Assembly: GCA_030686995.1 (NCBI GenBank) | Contig: CM060709.1 | Span: 17,017,360-17,081,359, forward strand | DNA from: Artemisia argyi | Taxonomy: Eukaryota; Streptophyta; Magnoliopsida; Asterales; Asteraceae | Reading direction: 5' to 3' | DNA: 64,000 nucleotides | Shown: in pieces, positions 11,190-22,800 of the stretch | Numbering within the stretch: position 1 is the first letter of the stretch | How the letters are laid out: each line of letters starts with the position of its first letter | Program-made: the position numbers and the translations under genes | Notes under the pieces: generated by a model | What the model was told of the DNA's origin: nothing | What the model saw: the letters and a program-made list of their open reading frames with translations, nothing else | Database searches by the model: none

Positions 11190-11562
11190 TATTGTTTGCC
11201 TTCGTTTAATGATCAGACTTCACAGTTTGTTAATATTCTTGAATCGGTATATATGGAGAAGGGTTTGGGACAGAAAACTTTTAAGAAAAATAATATAAAC
11301 TGAATATTTATTGATCGATTGATTGTTGATTACATAATCCTACCTATTTATACTAGATGAATCGGTCCCTTTGATGAAGAGGCATACTGATTCCCATAAA
11401 GTAAATGACACAACTTTTCTAAACGTTATAACCTAACTAAACGGTTTATACCGTTATCTATTGGACCCAGCTCAAACACAATGGGTCGAAACTTTACAGA
11501 ATACATAATAATTACACTAAACTACCCTAACTTTTTTGCTTCTATAACATTATGGTCCAACA
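11190..11562 (-). repeat. 5' LTR of the gag-only element
   Basis: 373 bp. On the minus strand it starts TGTTGGACC and contains a TATAAATAGG promoter box. Its last dinucleotide is mutated from CA (plus-strand TATTGTTTGCC instead of TGTTGTTTGCC). Confidence 0.9.
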
Positions 11563-11567
11563 ATATG

Positions 11568-11998
11568 TAGAAATTATAAGGAAATTTACATGCATTTTAG
11601 CTTGAAATCCAGTTTGACCAGCTTGTTCTATAATTTCAGACCCAACCATGTCGACAAGCATTGGGCGTCAACCCACTGTTAGAACATCAAGAATAATCTG
11701 CACCAATTTGTTACAAATTATATTTAAATTTTGCCACAGTTACATATGAAAGAAATTAAACATGAGTTTTACAGAAATACATATTTTCTTTTACCCTAAG
11801 CTATATCCGAAGAATTATGGAAAACAGTAAAATAAATCATAGATGTTTAAAAGTAAAACTATAAATTATATAAAAATGTAAAACTAACAATACAATAATG
11901 GTAAAAACAAATTCATGAAATGCACGTATTGAGGAATTTTATAAGTAAATACATGCATTTGACTAGAATTGTTGTTATTATAGCCTCCTAATCCAATT
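11568..11998. other. Intergenic, upstream part of relic copy 3
   Basis: AT-rich DNA with no gene. The wording resembles the upstream region of copy 2 (AAATGTTTAAAAGTAA-type phrases at 5700 and 11840), consistent with the duplicated unit. Confidence 0.5.
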
Positions 11999-12322
11999 CA
12001 TATATTGCTCCAAAGTTTACATATTAATCGATGTGGGATAACTACAAAATCAAAACTCATTCTACTATCAAGCCTTCTTCAAGCTTTTGTTTCAAAATGG
12101 CTTATCGACCACGTATCCACCCTCACAACCTCACTTACATACATACAACAATGCGCCGAGCCACAACCAAATCAACTGAACACATATGGATTGGCGTCAC
12201 ATGTTTACATCGCAAACACCCCCGCTCTCTCCGACACCATCCCCCACCAAACACGATCAAACTCACTAACACATTCCTCTAAATATATAAACAAAAGCAA
12301 CTATGAATCGTGACGTATGTAC
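11999..12322 (+). pseudogene. LRR receptor-kinase gene-start relic, copy 3
   Basis: CATATA (11999-12004), 24 nt, then CGATGTGGGAT (12029-12039), an exact reverse complement of the snRNA USE consensus. A leader and a decayed start similar to copy 2 follow, with no LRR motif left intact. The unit ends at GTGACGTATGTAC, where the young Copia element inserted. Confidence 0.5.
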
Positions 12323-13031
12323 TGTTAGTTTGACGGATAATAAATTAATATATCATGACCGGATTCGAACTCGAGACTTCGGGATTGCACACTTTACGTA
12401 TGAGTTTCAATGAATTAATAATTATTGTTTTAGTGACGAATAATTATTAAATACACGAAATATAAACTTAACGGTAACTAACGACCGTTAGACGAGACAT
12501 GAAGGACTAGAGTTGGAAGAGAGTGAAAGTTCGGTTCGGGTTGGGCTTTTGTAACCCATGGCCGGCCACACCCATAACCCCATAGGGTTTGGGATAGCTT
12601 TTGCTCCAAGCCTCTTGATTAGTATATAATGAGACCCCTCTCATTCATTCTAATCATCCCTTGGTTCCATTGCAACCTAATCTTCTCTAATCTCTTTCTT
12701 TGTGTCTAATCGATCTTTGATTGATAGGACCAATAGTTTAATCTTTTCGTGTACTACGAATCTAGCATTTCCATTGAAACGCTTATAGTACGTGTGTGTG
12801 AGAACGAAGTGTTAGCATACTTTTGCTAACGGTGATCTTGCCTTGTGACTAGCCCTAGTCGATCCATATAAGCCCTCTCCTAGGGTTTATAAGTTCTTGT
12901 TCTTGCTAGCAATCAAGAGGTATGTATCCATTTATATTTCGGTTAATTTATTATTTGTATTTGATCTATTCCGCTGCGTACTCTTTGATGTTTATATGTT
13001 TATAGTTTTGTATTATTCATATATTCCAACA
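12323..13031 (+). repeat. 5' LTR of the young Copia element
   Basis: 709 bp, TGTTAGTTTG...ATTCCAACA. A TATATAATGAG box at about 12621 is a candidate TATA element. The three differences from the 3' copy are all C here and T there. Confidence 0.9.
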
Positions 13032-13032
13032 G

Positions 13033-13046
13033 TGGCATCAAGAGCC
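13033..13046 (+). other. Primer-binding site
   Basis: TGGCATCAAGAGCC follows the LTR after one base, a variant of the Met-tRNA primer site used by plant Copia elements. Confidence 0.8.
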
Positions 13047-14583
13047 GTTAATACATTATAATGAATTACCGAAACACATAAAATTGAATCGTTTGATTAT
13101 AACATGCTTGGTGTTCTTATGTTTTTTTTTTTTTTTTTCATAAACCCTAGTTTTATTTTTTTTATTTCGAATTTATTTAATTATTTATATAGATATGTCG
13201 AAAGTTTTTTTTTATTTAAAAAGAAATTAGGGTTTGATGAATTATGTAATAAAAACTTGTAGAAACCATAGGTTGCATGTAATTTATGTGTATGGATATT
13301 GTTATATGCCGTTTGGTTGCGTTCCTTGATTGACATGATTATTTGTATAATATGTGCAATATGGGCATCCATGACAAACTATGCATGTGTTGTTATGGAT
13401 TAAGATTTGTTTTGATTTCATGCTTATTTATGCGATTTATTATAATTGATAAATGGTTTAGTAAATATTATGTATAAAGATTACTAAAATTTGATTAATT
13501 ATAAAATTAGGGAAGACCCTATTAATCGTATATTAAATCAATAGTGTGTTTTATATTGATTGTAATTTGCATGACCATTATTGTTGTTGTTTGTTTATTT
13601 TATTTTATTACTTTTGTTTTATATGTTTTTTGAAACATGATAGTAACAAAGGGTAATTTCAAGAAATAAAATATTAAACGGACTTAATAATGGTAAAATC
13701 TTGTTTTGAGCTTACTTATAAATCTTGAACTTTTGGTTAATTGATTGCGACTGTATTAAGTGGTTGAAAGGTGGAACTACTTATGACAAACTATTAAAGT
13801 GGGTATAAGGTTGGCTACGCATTAAATTGCGGCCTTAGTGAGCCTCCAATCTGGCTTACCGCTCGCCTGTGAGTCATATTTTAGTCTTTACCTAACATCC
13901 ATGATAACTACGAAGCACTTAAGGCAAAGTTGTAAGTTTCTCAACGCCTCAATCAAAAGTTTGGAGATTTAAGCTCGTAAAGAAACTAATGAGTAAAAGT
14001 TTTTTTACATGAAACATATGCTACAAGATGAATGCATGACATCTTTGTACATATATTTTGATTACACACATAAAAAATACTACCCTTAAATTTAAGTTAT
14101 ATGCCATCCAATGAAACGGAAACACCTGAAATTGGATCTACGCCAGGGCGTAACCTGACTAGATTGCAATGGAAGGACATATTACATGATTTCATCACTT
14201 GCAGATCAACTGATGTGGTGTCATTATGTAAGTTTGTTTTTTCTTAAATTGGTTAACTTAATTGAGTTGATAGTGGGAACTGATCACTCAAGGCATAAGA
14301 AGATGGGGATAAAACATGTTTACATTGCAACTGCGGTTGGCAAATAATGTAAATCCCATCGATTCTAGGAATTGCAATTGAATATTGGCAATTGGGACAC
14401 GACCTGTACCTTATTGAATAACGTCAACACTAGCAGATCAACTGATGTGATGAACTTATGTCAATTTGGATCCTAGTTTTTCAATATATAATTAAAATGG
14501 TTATATGTTTATGAACCAAGGGTATTTAATTTTATTGAAATTTAATTATCGAAAGTACTAACTTTTGAATTTTTTCTGTAGAA
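13047..14583 (+). other. Copia 5' leader, possibly with an intron
   Basis: No open frame of note. A phrase CAGATCAACTGATGTG occurs twice (about 14205 and 14438). A donor-like ATGTAAGTTT at about 14226 and an acceptor-like TTTTTTCTGTAG ending at 14581, just before the gag ATG, suggest that the leader may be spliced. This is inference. Confidence 0.4.
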
Positions 14584-17094
14584 ATGGCTACACCTGAAAA
14601 CACTAATATGAGCAACATGAGTTCTGCGTTCAAGCAAATGATTGATCGAGACAAGTTGACTGGTGAAAATTTCAATGACTGGTATCGATCTTTAAGAATC
14701 ACCTTAAGGATGGCCAGAAGATATGATTATCTTGGTGAACCTCTACCTGAGAAACCTGCTGATGATGCAACACAAGCCGTAAAGGATGCATACAACATTG
14801 AATATGAGAAGCACAATGATGTGGCTTGTCTCATGTTGGCTGGGATGGATACTCAATTGCAAAAGCAGTTTGAGCCCTTTGGTCCCATGGACATGATCAA
14901 TGAACTCAGACGAATGTTTGAGAAACCACCTGCTGCAGAATTATATGATCCAATAGAATCTCTGCACAATTGTAAGCAGGAAGCAGGAAAATCCGTGAGT
15001 GCCCATTTTTTGTCCATGAAATATTATATGGATCAATTGGAGCGACTTGGTTGCGGATATCAGGAAAGTGTGTGCATTGGTCTCATTTTGCGATCCCTTA
15101 ATCATGATCTGTATAGTGAGTTTGTACGCAACTATAATATGCATTGCAAGGGGAAGACAATAAGTGAAGTTCATGCAATGCTTATAGATTATGAGAAAAG
15201 TCTGAATAAGAAGGCACCTACACGTGCTGTAATGGCGATACAGGGTGGTAGGATCACCAAGAAACCCAACAAACCGCATAATGCGAACGTCAAGGGTAAA
15301 GGCAATGGTACTGGTAAAGGCAAGCAGATTGCAAATCACCAACAGAAGCCTAAGAAGCAAAATCCTCCTTTTCAGAAGAAGAAGGAAAATTTCAATAAGG
15401 ATTTGGCTAAATGTCACCACTGCAACACTCCTGGTCATTGGAAGAAAAACTGTCCATTGTTTCTAGAGGAGTTGCGCCTCAACAAAAGTAAAATGTCTGG
15501 TAACGTCGCAAGCACTTCAGGTATGTTTATGATTGAGTTATTTTCTTTTCCTCGTAAGAATAATTCCTGGATATATGATACAGGATGTGGTACTCATATC
15601 TGTAATACGTCGCAGGGACTTAGAGGAGCAAGGAAGCTGGCCTATGGAGAAAGATACTTGTACGTAGGAAATGGAGTACGTGCAGCAGTTAAAGCCATAG
15701 GGACTTTCGATTTAGTTTTACCTTCGGGAATGATACTAGTATTGAATAATTGTCACTTTGCACCCTCTATTGTTAGGGGTGTCATTTCAGTTTCTTTGTT
15801 ATTGGATAATGGTTTTGTTCATACATTTATTAATAATGGAATTTCTGTTTCTTTAAATAATGTTTTTTACTTTAAAGCAATTCCAATAAATGGTGTGTTT
15901 GAAATTGATATGGAAGATTCCATGTCCAATAGAAATAATTCTATGTATAGCATTAACAATAAGAGAATCAAGTCTAACTTGGATTCGTCTTATCTTTGGC
16001 ACTGTCGTCTTGCTCATATAGGCAAGGATCGCATGCAAAAGCTGCAACATGATGCGCTTTTACAAAAGATCAATGATGAATCATTTGATAAATGCGAGTC
16101 CTGCATATCTGGGAAGATGACAAGGAAACCTTTTTCACCACAAGTGGAAAGGGCAACAGATTTACTTGGATTAATACACACTGATGTGTGTGGTCCACTT
16201 AGACATGTGTCAAGACGTGGTGCTACCTACTTCATAACCTTCACGGATGATTATAGTCGTTATGGTTATGTTTATTTACTTAAACATAAACATGAAGTCT
16301 TTAATACCTTCAAGGTTTTTAAAAGTGAAGTAGAATTACAACTCGGTAAGAAGATTAAGGCACTTCGATCCGATAGAGGCGGTGAATATTTAAGCCAAGA
16401 GTTTAAAGATTATCTAACTGAGTGTGGTATAGTCCAACATCTCACGGCTCCTTATACTCCACAGCAAAATGGTGTATCTGAAAGGAGAAATCGTACTTTG
16501 CTAGACATGGTACGATCAATGTTTAATCTTACATCTCTACCCTTATCCTTTTGGGATTATGCCCTTGAAACTGCTATTCGCATATTGAATATGGTTCCAA
16601 CAAAGAAGGTTGATAAGACTCCATATGAATTATGGACAGGAAAAGCTCCTAGCTTTTCTTACTTAAAGGTCTGGGGTTGTGACGCGTTTGTTAAACGTGA
16701 TTCACCAGATAAACTCCAACAGAGATCTGTTAAGTGTATCTTCGTAGGATACCCAAAGGAAACAATGGGTTACTACTTTTACTTTCCACCAGAGAATAAA
16801 GTCATTGTGGCTAGGTATGGAGATTTCTTTGAAAAGAATCTTATATCTCAAGAATTCAGTGGGAGAGTTTATGATCTAGAAGATGAAGATACATCACCTT
16901 CTGAAAACACTAGCACACTTCCTGTGGAACCTGAAAGTTTAGGTCCTCCACCTGAAGTGGAAGTGGTACCCATTCGCAGATCTTCAAGAACTGTGAAAGC
17001 ACCCGAACGTCTATGTCATAACGTAGAGTGTGAGGAAACGATACTAGGGGATCTTAATGAACCTACTAGCACTACAACAAAAGTGGCTTTTTAG
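14584..17094 (+). CDS. Copia gag-protease-integrase, 5' half of split polyprotein
   Basis: 836 codons, the last eight supplied by the CACTA end. Gag occupies about residues 1-270 (DKLTGENFNDWYRSLRI near the start). A CCHC knuckle CHHCNTPGHWKKNC is at 277-290. Protease carries WIYDTGCGTHICN with its catalytic DTG near 332. The pre-integrase zinc region has LWHCRLAHIGKDRM and CESC. The integrase core has HTDVCGPL, a second Asp in LRSDRGGEY and the Glu region QNGVSERRNRTL, all catalytic residues present. It ends with the linker SSRTVKAPERL before the CACTA at 17070. No internal stop is seen. If read as is, it gives a truncated polyprotein without reverse transcriptase. Confidence 0.93.
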   Translation: MATPENTNMSNMSSAFKQMIDRDKLTGENFNDWYRSLRITLRMARRYDYLGEPLPEKPADDATQAVKDAYNIEYEKHNDVACLMLAGMDTQLQKQFEPFGPMDMINELRRMFEKPPAAELYDPIESLHNCKQEAGKSVSAHFLSMKYYMDQLERLGCGYQESVCIGLILRSLNHDLYSEFVRNYNMHCKGKTISEVHAMLIDYEKSLNKKAPTRAVMAIQGGRITKKPNKPHNANVKGKGNGTGKGKQIANHQQKPKKQNPPFQKKKENFNKDLAKCHHCNTPGHWKKNCPLFLEELRLNKSKMSGNVASTSGMFMIELFSFPRKNNSWIYDTGCGTHICNTSQGLRGARKLAYGERYLYVGNGVRAAVKAIGTFDLVLPSGMILVLNNCHFAPSIVRGVISVSLLLDNGFVHTFINNGISVSLNNVFYFKAIPINGVFEIDMEDSMSNRNNSMYSINNKRIKSNLDSSYLWHCRLAHIGKDRMQKLQHDALLQKINDESFDKCESCISGKMTRKPFSPQVERATDLLGLIHTDVCGPLRHVSRRGATYFITFTDDYSRYGYVYLLKHKHEVFNTFKVFKSEVELQLGKKIKALRSDRGGEYLSQEFKDYLTECGIVQHLTAPYTPQQNGVSERRNRTLLDMVRSMFNLTSLPLSFWDYALETAIRILNMVPTKKVDKTPYELWTGKAPSFSYLKVWGCDAFVKRDSPDKLQQRSVKCIFVGYPKETMGYYFYFPPENKVIVARYGDFFEKNLISQEFSGRVYDLEDEDTSPSENTSTLPVEPESLGPPPEVEVVPIRRSSRTVKAPERLCHNVECEETILGDLNEPTSTTTKVAF

Positions 17095-17100
17095 GACCCT
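17070..17100 (+). repeat. CACTA left terminal inverted repeat
   Basis: It matches the reverse complement of 34482-34512 with about two mismatches over some 30 bp (C/G at the ninth base and G/T further in). Confidence 0.9.
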
Positions 17101-18130
17101 TTGTGTGGGACGGTATGCTAATGGAGTCCTAAAAAACTGTTTAATAGGACATATGAGCGTTTAGGGTCCTTATTAAATATTTGCTACTTAGGCGATGTCC
17201 TAAAAAGGTATATAATAGGATGGTCGATGATTTGGGGTCCTATTATCATATAACTTAATAGGACACTTAAAATATGGATCCTAATAAATTACCTTTATAA
17301 GACGTTTATTTATTATGGTTGTATTATAATAAACCATAATAGGACACTTGAGTTTCGAGTCGTAAGACATCAGTTAGTTAAAACGCTTATTCACAAAAAG
17401 TTTTATTATACCAAAATTTAATAGGACCTTTGACACGTGGGTATTATAACGTTAACCTTTATAGGACGCTTTTGTACAATGGTTTTATAACATCATTTTT
17501 TTAAAACGATTATTTGAAAAAGTCTTATTATAACAAAACTTAGTAGGACCCTTAAAGGATGCATATTAATTATGGTTTTATTACAATACACCATAATAGG
17601 ACGCTTGATATATAAGTCATAAAACATTAATTATTTAAAACGCTTATTCGCAAGCGTCTTATAACGTTAACCTTTATAGAACGGTTATTCATAATGGTTT
17701 GTTTATGATACACCACAATATGGCACATATTTTTAGAGTCGTAAAACATCCGCTTTTTATAACGCTTATTCAGTTTTATAGAACGCTTAATTGCAAAAGT
17801 TTTATTTGAAAAAAAATTAACAGGACCCTTGACACCTATGTGTTTTAACATTAACATTTATAGTACGCTTATTTGTTGTGGTTTTATTATCCTACACCAT
17901 AATACAACACTTCTTTATTTGAGTCATAAAACATCAGTTTTTAAGAACGCTTTTTTATAAAAGTTTTTTTAAACATTAGTTAGTATGACACTTTCATACT
18001 TGGTATCAAAACTTGATACACCATAATAGGACACTAGATATTTGAGTCGTAAAAGATCAGTTTTATGAAACGCTTATTCACAAAAGTTTTATTTAAACAT
18101 TAGTTTCCACTACATCCTTATTATAATAAT
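17101..18130 (+). repeat. CACTA left subterminal repeat array
   Basis: A unit containing TAGGACRCTT, a GAGTCGTAAAACATCAGTT-like phrase and AAAACGCTTATTCACAAAA recurs about five times (near 17341, 17598, 17720, 17902 and 18014) with period about 110-260 bp. In En/Spm such subterminal repeats are bound by TNPA. That role here is by analogy. Confidence 0.85.
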
Positions 18131-18186
18131 ACTTCCCCCATTATTTTTCCCCAATTATATAAACCCTAAATAAATACAACCATACA

Positions 18187-18698
18187 ATGTCTTCCTCCTC
18201 AAATAGAACTAATCGGCCACCACCACCAACACATTGTGAACATGATCAACCAGTAATTAGGCGGACTTCGCGGACAATTGATTTCCCTTTAAGGCGTTTT
18301 CTTGGATGCGTTGAGTATTATAATGTAAGTTTTCTTGGATGCGTTGAGTATTATAATGCGTTTTCTTGGATGCGTTGCTATTAGTGATCTTTGTTGTTTG
18401 TACCATATAGGGTTCAAAATGTAAGACATTTTACTGGCTAGATCCTGAGTTGCCTAATGACTATTACAAACAAGAGGTTTTTAATTTGATTCAAAAGGAA
18501 AAATGTTTGAAAGAAGACAAGTATGGAAAAATAAGAGATTTTGAAAGGGAGATTGAGTTTCAAAAATCAAGTATGGAGAAGGAAATGTTTCTGCTGCAAT
18601 TGGAGTTGAAAGAATGCAAGTCTAGTGTTGTTTTTTTGAAGAAAATAGTTGTTGTTTTGTGTTTGGTTATTGCAGTTATGTTGTCAAAAATTATGTAA
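18187..18698 (+). CDS. GRF-type zinc finger/coiled-coil/membrane-anchor protein carried by the CACTA
   Basis: Two exons, join(18187..18324, 18411..18698), give 141 aa. The intron has GTAAGT at 18325 and ends CATATAG at 18410, keeping phase 0. Residues 17-60 carry the GRF-finger pattern: Cys-x-His, RTSRT, RRFLGC, then SKCKTFYWLDPEL after the splice. Residues about 75-115 are charged and helical (coiled coil). Residues about 118-140 form a hydrophobic C-terminal anchor (VVVLCLVIAVML). Small plant proteins with this layout are common, often near transposons, and their function is unknown. GRF fingers elsewhere bind nucleic acid. It lies immediately inside the left repeat array and is not part of the standard En/Spm gene set. 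Confidence 0.75.
18296..18377 (+). repeat. Triplicated 29-bp segment over exon 1/intron of the GRF gene
   Basis: TTTTCTTGGATGCGTTGAGT plus ATTATAAT occurs at about 18297-18324 and 18332-18359, and partially at 18361-18377. The first copy encodes FLGCVEYYN and is followed by the splice donor. The second is followed by GCG instead of GTAAG, so only the first junction has a good donor. Confidence 0.85.
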
Positions 18699-19032
18699 TG
18701 AAATGCTTGTTATGTAGGTTTGATGTAATGAACTTTTGGTTAATGAAATGCTTGTTATGGGATATATATATGTGTGGATGCATTTACAGTTGTTGATGTT
18801 TGCTGAGATAGTAATGGATGCATTTACAGTTGTTATCAAAAAAGTTGAAGGTAAATGGGAATTGAAGTTGCAGAGAGTGAGTAGTTAATAGCATGTTATG
18901 ATAGTCATACTCTGTTACTACTGCTTGTATTAGAATATAGACTAGGATGCCTTGTTCCTAGCATTTCAAGATTTAAATGAGTATTATTTTGTTGCAGAAG
19001 TGATAAGCATTTGAAGCTCAAAATCATAACCT

Positions 19033-19275
19033 ATGTCAAGCTGTGAAGATGAGTTAAGCTCAAATTCATCTTGGGCTGGTTACTTTCCACCTAATTGGAA
19101 ATTCAAAGGATTAACAAAGTCAGAAGCCAAAAAGTCAAAAGGCAAGAAGTCAAACGGCAAAAATGTTGAACAAGTTGAACAAGTTTCTGGTAAAAGGATA
19201 CAAGTGTTAGGTCTTGCTAACAATGTTACTTGGGATGCAATAAAAAAGAAGACATTTGGAGTCAAAAAACTATGA
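19033..19275 (+). CDS. Unidentified 80-aa lysine-rich ORF in the CACTA
   Basis: It starts MSSCEDELSSNSSWAGYFPP, has a lysine/serine-rich middle (KKSKGKKSNGKN) and ends TFGVKKL. It is hydrophilic with no membrane segment. A splice-acceptor-like TTTGTTGCAG lies just upstream (18989-18998), so it could be a later exon of a gene starting further left. I do not recognise it. Coding status is uncertain. Confidence 0.35.
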   Translation: MSSCEDELSSNSSWAGYFPPNWKFKGLTKSEAKKSKGKKSNGKNVEQVEQVSGKRIQVLGLANNVTWDAIKKKTFGVKKL

Positions 19276-19279
19276 GGAT

Positions 19280-19890
19280 AATGTGTTATCTGTCTTTGTA
19301 TTGTTATATGTATCAATCTTTTGGAAGTTATGTATGGGGTAGCTGTCTTTGTAGTGTCCTTATCTATCAATGATAATGGTTAATTTGGTGCATTATTGCT
19401 GTAATATACTAATCCAGAATTGCAGTCACAAAATAAACTAGGCTTGATTAAAAAACAAAAATGACTGAGTGCAGGGCATCTCAGTCATAATGTTGTGATT
19501 AGCAGACCAAATTAAAGCAACAAGATAAGATCTAGAATCCCAATTAAGCTTAGAATTCTGTAGTCAGTAGTACAAGCTACTAAAGGAAACAAAAAACAGA
19601 AGAGAAACAACAGTCAATAAGCAGAAATTAAGCTCTTAATATGTGCATTTGAGCCAAACAGTGATAAAGCCATATTGACCCGTTTGACCCATTTGTCCAA
19701 ACGCCACTTAAGCAGGGTTGTTTTGAGATCTCAAAGTGAAAATATAAATAACAAGAAGCTAAAAAGTTAAAATTACCTAAATATAAATAAGAAATGTATA
19801 AGAAAGAGTAATACAAACAGTAATGAGGATTGTAATTGATTCTTAACAACTAATTTTACATAAAAACAGGGACTATTACTATTTAGCTAA
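19280..19890. other. CACTA internal spacer
   Basis: No coding signal is seen between the small plus-strand ORF and the 3' end of TNP2. It probably contains the 3' UTRs of both. Confidence 0.4.
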
Positions 19891-19899
19891 TTGAAATCA

Positions 19900-22800
19900 T
19901 TAAGCTTCTTCAACTGGATCTTCTTCATCGGCAATAAGTAAGTCATTGTTGTCCACAACGGTTCCATCGAAACCACCTCTAACCAATTCAATATCCATTG
20001 TTTCGTCATGTTGAGGACACATAAATGAGTCACCCTGCAAATGTGTTTCGACGTCATCAAGACTTGTTTGTTCATCCATGTCATAAACATGTCTGGGCGC
20101 TGTCTTGATCACAACTTGCCATCCTTTGTCAACACCATCTGCAACGTAAAATACTTGATGTGCTTGAGAAGCTAGTATAAAAGGCTCGTTATGAGCCTTC
20201 AATCCTTCAAAATTCAATAGAGTAAACCCGTTGTCATCTTCTTTTTTCCTTGAACCATTTGAAATCCAATCACAATCGAACAAAACAACTTTCTTGTCAA
20301 TACCATACTCCAACTCAATTATATCATTCAAAACCCCGTAGTAAGTTACATCACCCGCGATAGGATTGTTATCTGTAGCACTCGAGTAACTGTTTGTCAT
20401 GGCCTGAAGATTAACCCCACTATTCTGTGTTTTCCTATTATGTTCTACATCTTTTGTGTGAAATCCGAAACCATTTATGATAAATCCCTTATATTTTTTC
20501 ACATACTCAGATGGACCACTTGCCAAGCACCTTAGACTTTCTGTGATTCTGTGATCCCCTCTAGCATGTAGCTCCTCAACCTGAAATAAGGCAAGATGTG
20601 TTAATTGTTTTGTTATTAGTAGGTCGAAAATGCTATGTCATTATAATTACTTTGCCAAAGTAATAAACCTGTGTATATGCCTTACATGATCTTGAAACCA
20701 CGATTCAAAAGTCTCACTATGTAAACGTTGAATGTCACGCTTACGTTTTCTCCGATTTTGATGATGAACCAACGCCAGATGTTCACTGCAGTGTTAACAG
20801 ATGATAATGAAGATAACAACGACAACTATTCATTGTATAATATAATTTATGAAACGCACAACTAATATAATTACTTACGTTCGAAATTCATCAACTTCAC
20901 TACAATTGAACAACACATATGAATGTGCTTTAGCCAAAATGTCAAGTTCCATCATTTCTACCTTAGTAGCACCAATCGGTCGACCCGGCATAGAAAAGAT
21001 AGGTAAAACATCCTCATAACCATCGTCATCATTATTTCGACTTGTCTTATTATGTACGGTCTCAACATCACTGGATAAGTACAATGAACAGAACGACACA
21101 CACTCTTCAGCTAGATATCCTTCTGCAATGGAACCCTCCGGGTTATTCCTGTTTCGCACGTAAGATTTTAATGTAGCTAAATACCTGATATATCAAAACA
21201 AATAATTTTAGATTCAATTATATTTGTTAATAAAGGTATTTACTAAAATAGTAATGTGCACCTCTCGATTGGATACATCCAACGGTAATGTACTGTCCCT
21301 CCTAATCTGGCCTCTGAAGCAAGATGAACCGAAAGATGAACCATGACATCAAAGAATGATGGCGGAAAAATCCTTTCTAAATCACAAAGTATTTTTCCAA
21401 TCTCGGTTTCCATTTGAACCAAATCATTTGGATTAAGAACCTTTGCGCATAATTGTTTATAGTAACGACATAGCTTCATCACAGTATACCGCACGTGCTT
21501 AGGCAACACATTTCGCAAGGCAATGGGAAGCAACTGCTGCATCAAAATATGGCAATCATGACTTTTAAGTCCAAACAGTTTTGGAGGTTTTAACTCTACG
21601 CATCTTGAGATATTAGCTGCATAACCATCTTGAACTTTCACCTTCTTAAGCACCCGACAAAAAATATCTTTCTCTTTTTTATCCATTGAGTAACAAGCAG
21701 GTGGCAAGTAAACTTTGTTGTTATCTTGAACTATAGGATGAAGTTCAGGTCTAATGCCCATTTCTTGTAAATCTAGACGTGCTTTTATATGATCCTTGGT
21801 CTTCCCATCTAGATTCATTAGCGTTCCAAGGACACTGTCACAAACATTCTTCTCAATATGCATTACATCTAGATTATGGCGTAGCAAGTTATCTTTCCAG
21901 TACGGTAACTCAAAAAAAATACTTTTCTTCTTCCAATTAAAAGGTAAATTTGGGTTGCTCTTCACAAGTTTTCCAAATTTAACTTCAAAACCATCTAACT
22001 CATCAAGTACTTCTTGTCCTCTTAAGCCACGCGGTTGCCTGTCTAGTTCTTCTGTGCCATCAAAAGAGTCTGTATCTCTTCTAAAAGCATGTTCAGTAGG
22101 CAAATATCGACGATGTCCCATAAAACATTGTTTTTTGCCATGAGTCAGGCGTGTTGATTTTGTATGTTTATGGCAGTTAGGACATGCAAGTTTACCTTTG
22201 GTGCTCCATCCAGATAAATTTGCATAAGCAGGAAAGTCACTGATCATCCATAACAAACAAGCACGCATCCGAAAGTTACTTTTTGTTGATGCATCATAAG
22301 TGTCTACTCCTTTACGATCCCACAACTCCTGTAGCTCAGCAACTAAAGGTTGCATATAGACATCTATATTATTCCCAGGAGCAGATGGGCCAGGTATAAG
22401 TAACGTTAGAAAGAAATAAGGTTTCTGCATGCACATCCAAGGAGGTAGATTATATGGCGTCAAAACAACAGGCCATGTACTATGAGAAACACTCATTGTT
22501 CCAAAAGGGTTAAACACATCACTCGCTAAACCAAGCCTGACATTACGAGATTCTTTGGCAAACTTATCATATTTAAAATCAAATGCTTTCCATGCCGGGG
22601 AATCTGCAGGATGTCTCAAGTAACCATCTTTCGTGCGACTCTCTTCATGCCATCTCATGGAGGCGGCTGTTTTAGCTGACATAAATAACATTTGCAATCG
22701 TGGTATGAGCGGAAAATGACGCAACACCTTTGCTCCAATCTTCTTACGTGTATCACTCGTGGTGGACTCATCTACACAATCATCTTCACTTGCTTTATAC

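Larger units (their letters stand above)
9419..11562 (-). mobile_element. Gag-only LTR retrotransposon (TR-GAG type)
   Basis: Two 373-bp direct repeats (9419-9791 and 11190-11562) are flanked by the 5-bp duplication ATATG (9414-9418 / 11563-11567). Read on the minus strand, the order is 5' LTR, a methionine-tRNA-like primer site, leader, gag, polypurine tract and 3' LTR. The internal region is only about 1.4 kb and contains no protease, integrase or reverse transcriptase. It therefore depends on another element's enzymes. About nine differences between LTRs (roughly 2.4%) suggest moderate age. Confidence 0.9.

Noticed and set aside
14941..15438. 165-codon minus-strand frame
   Set aside because: It lies antisense within the well-supported Copia gag region and shows no family motif.
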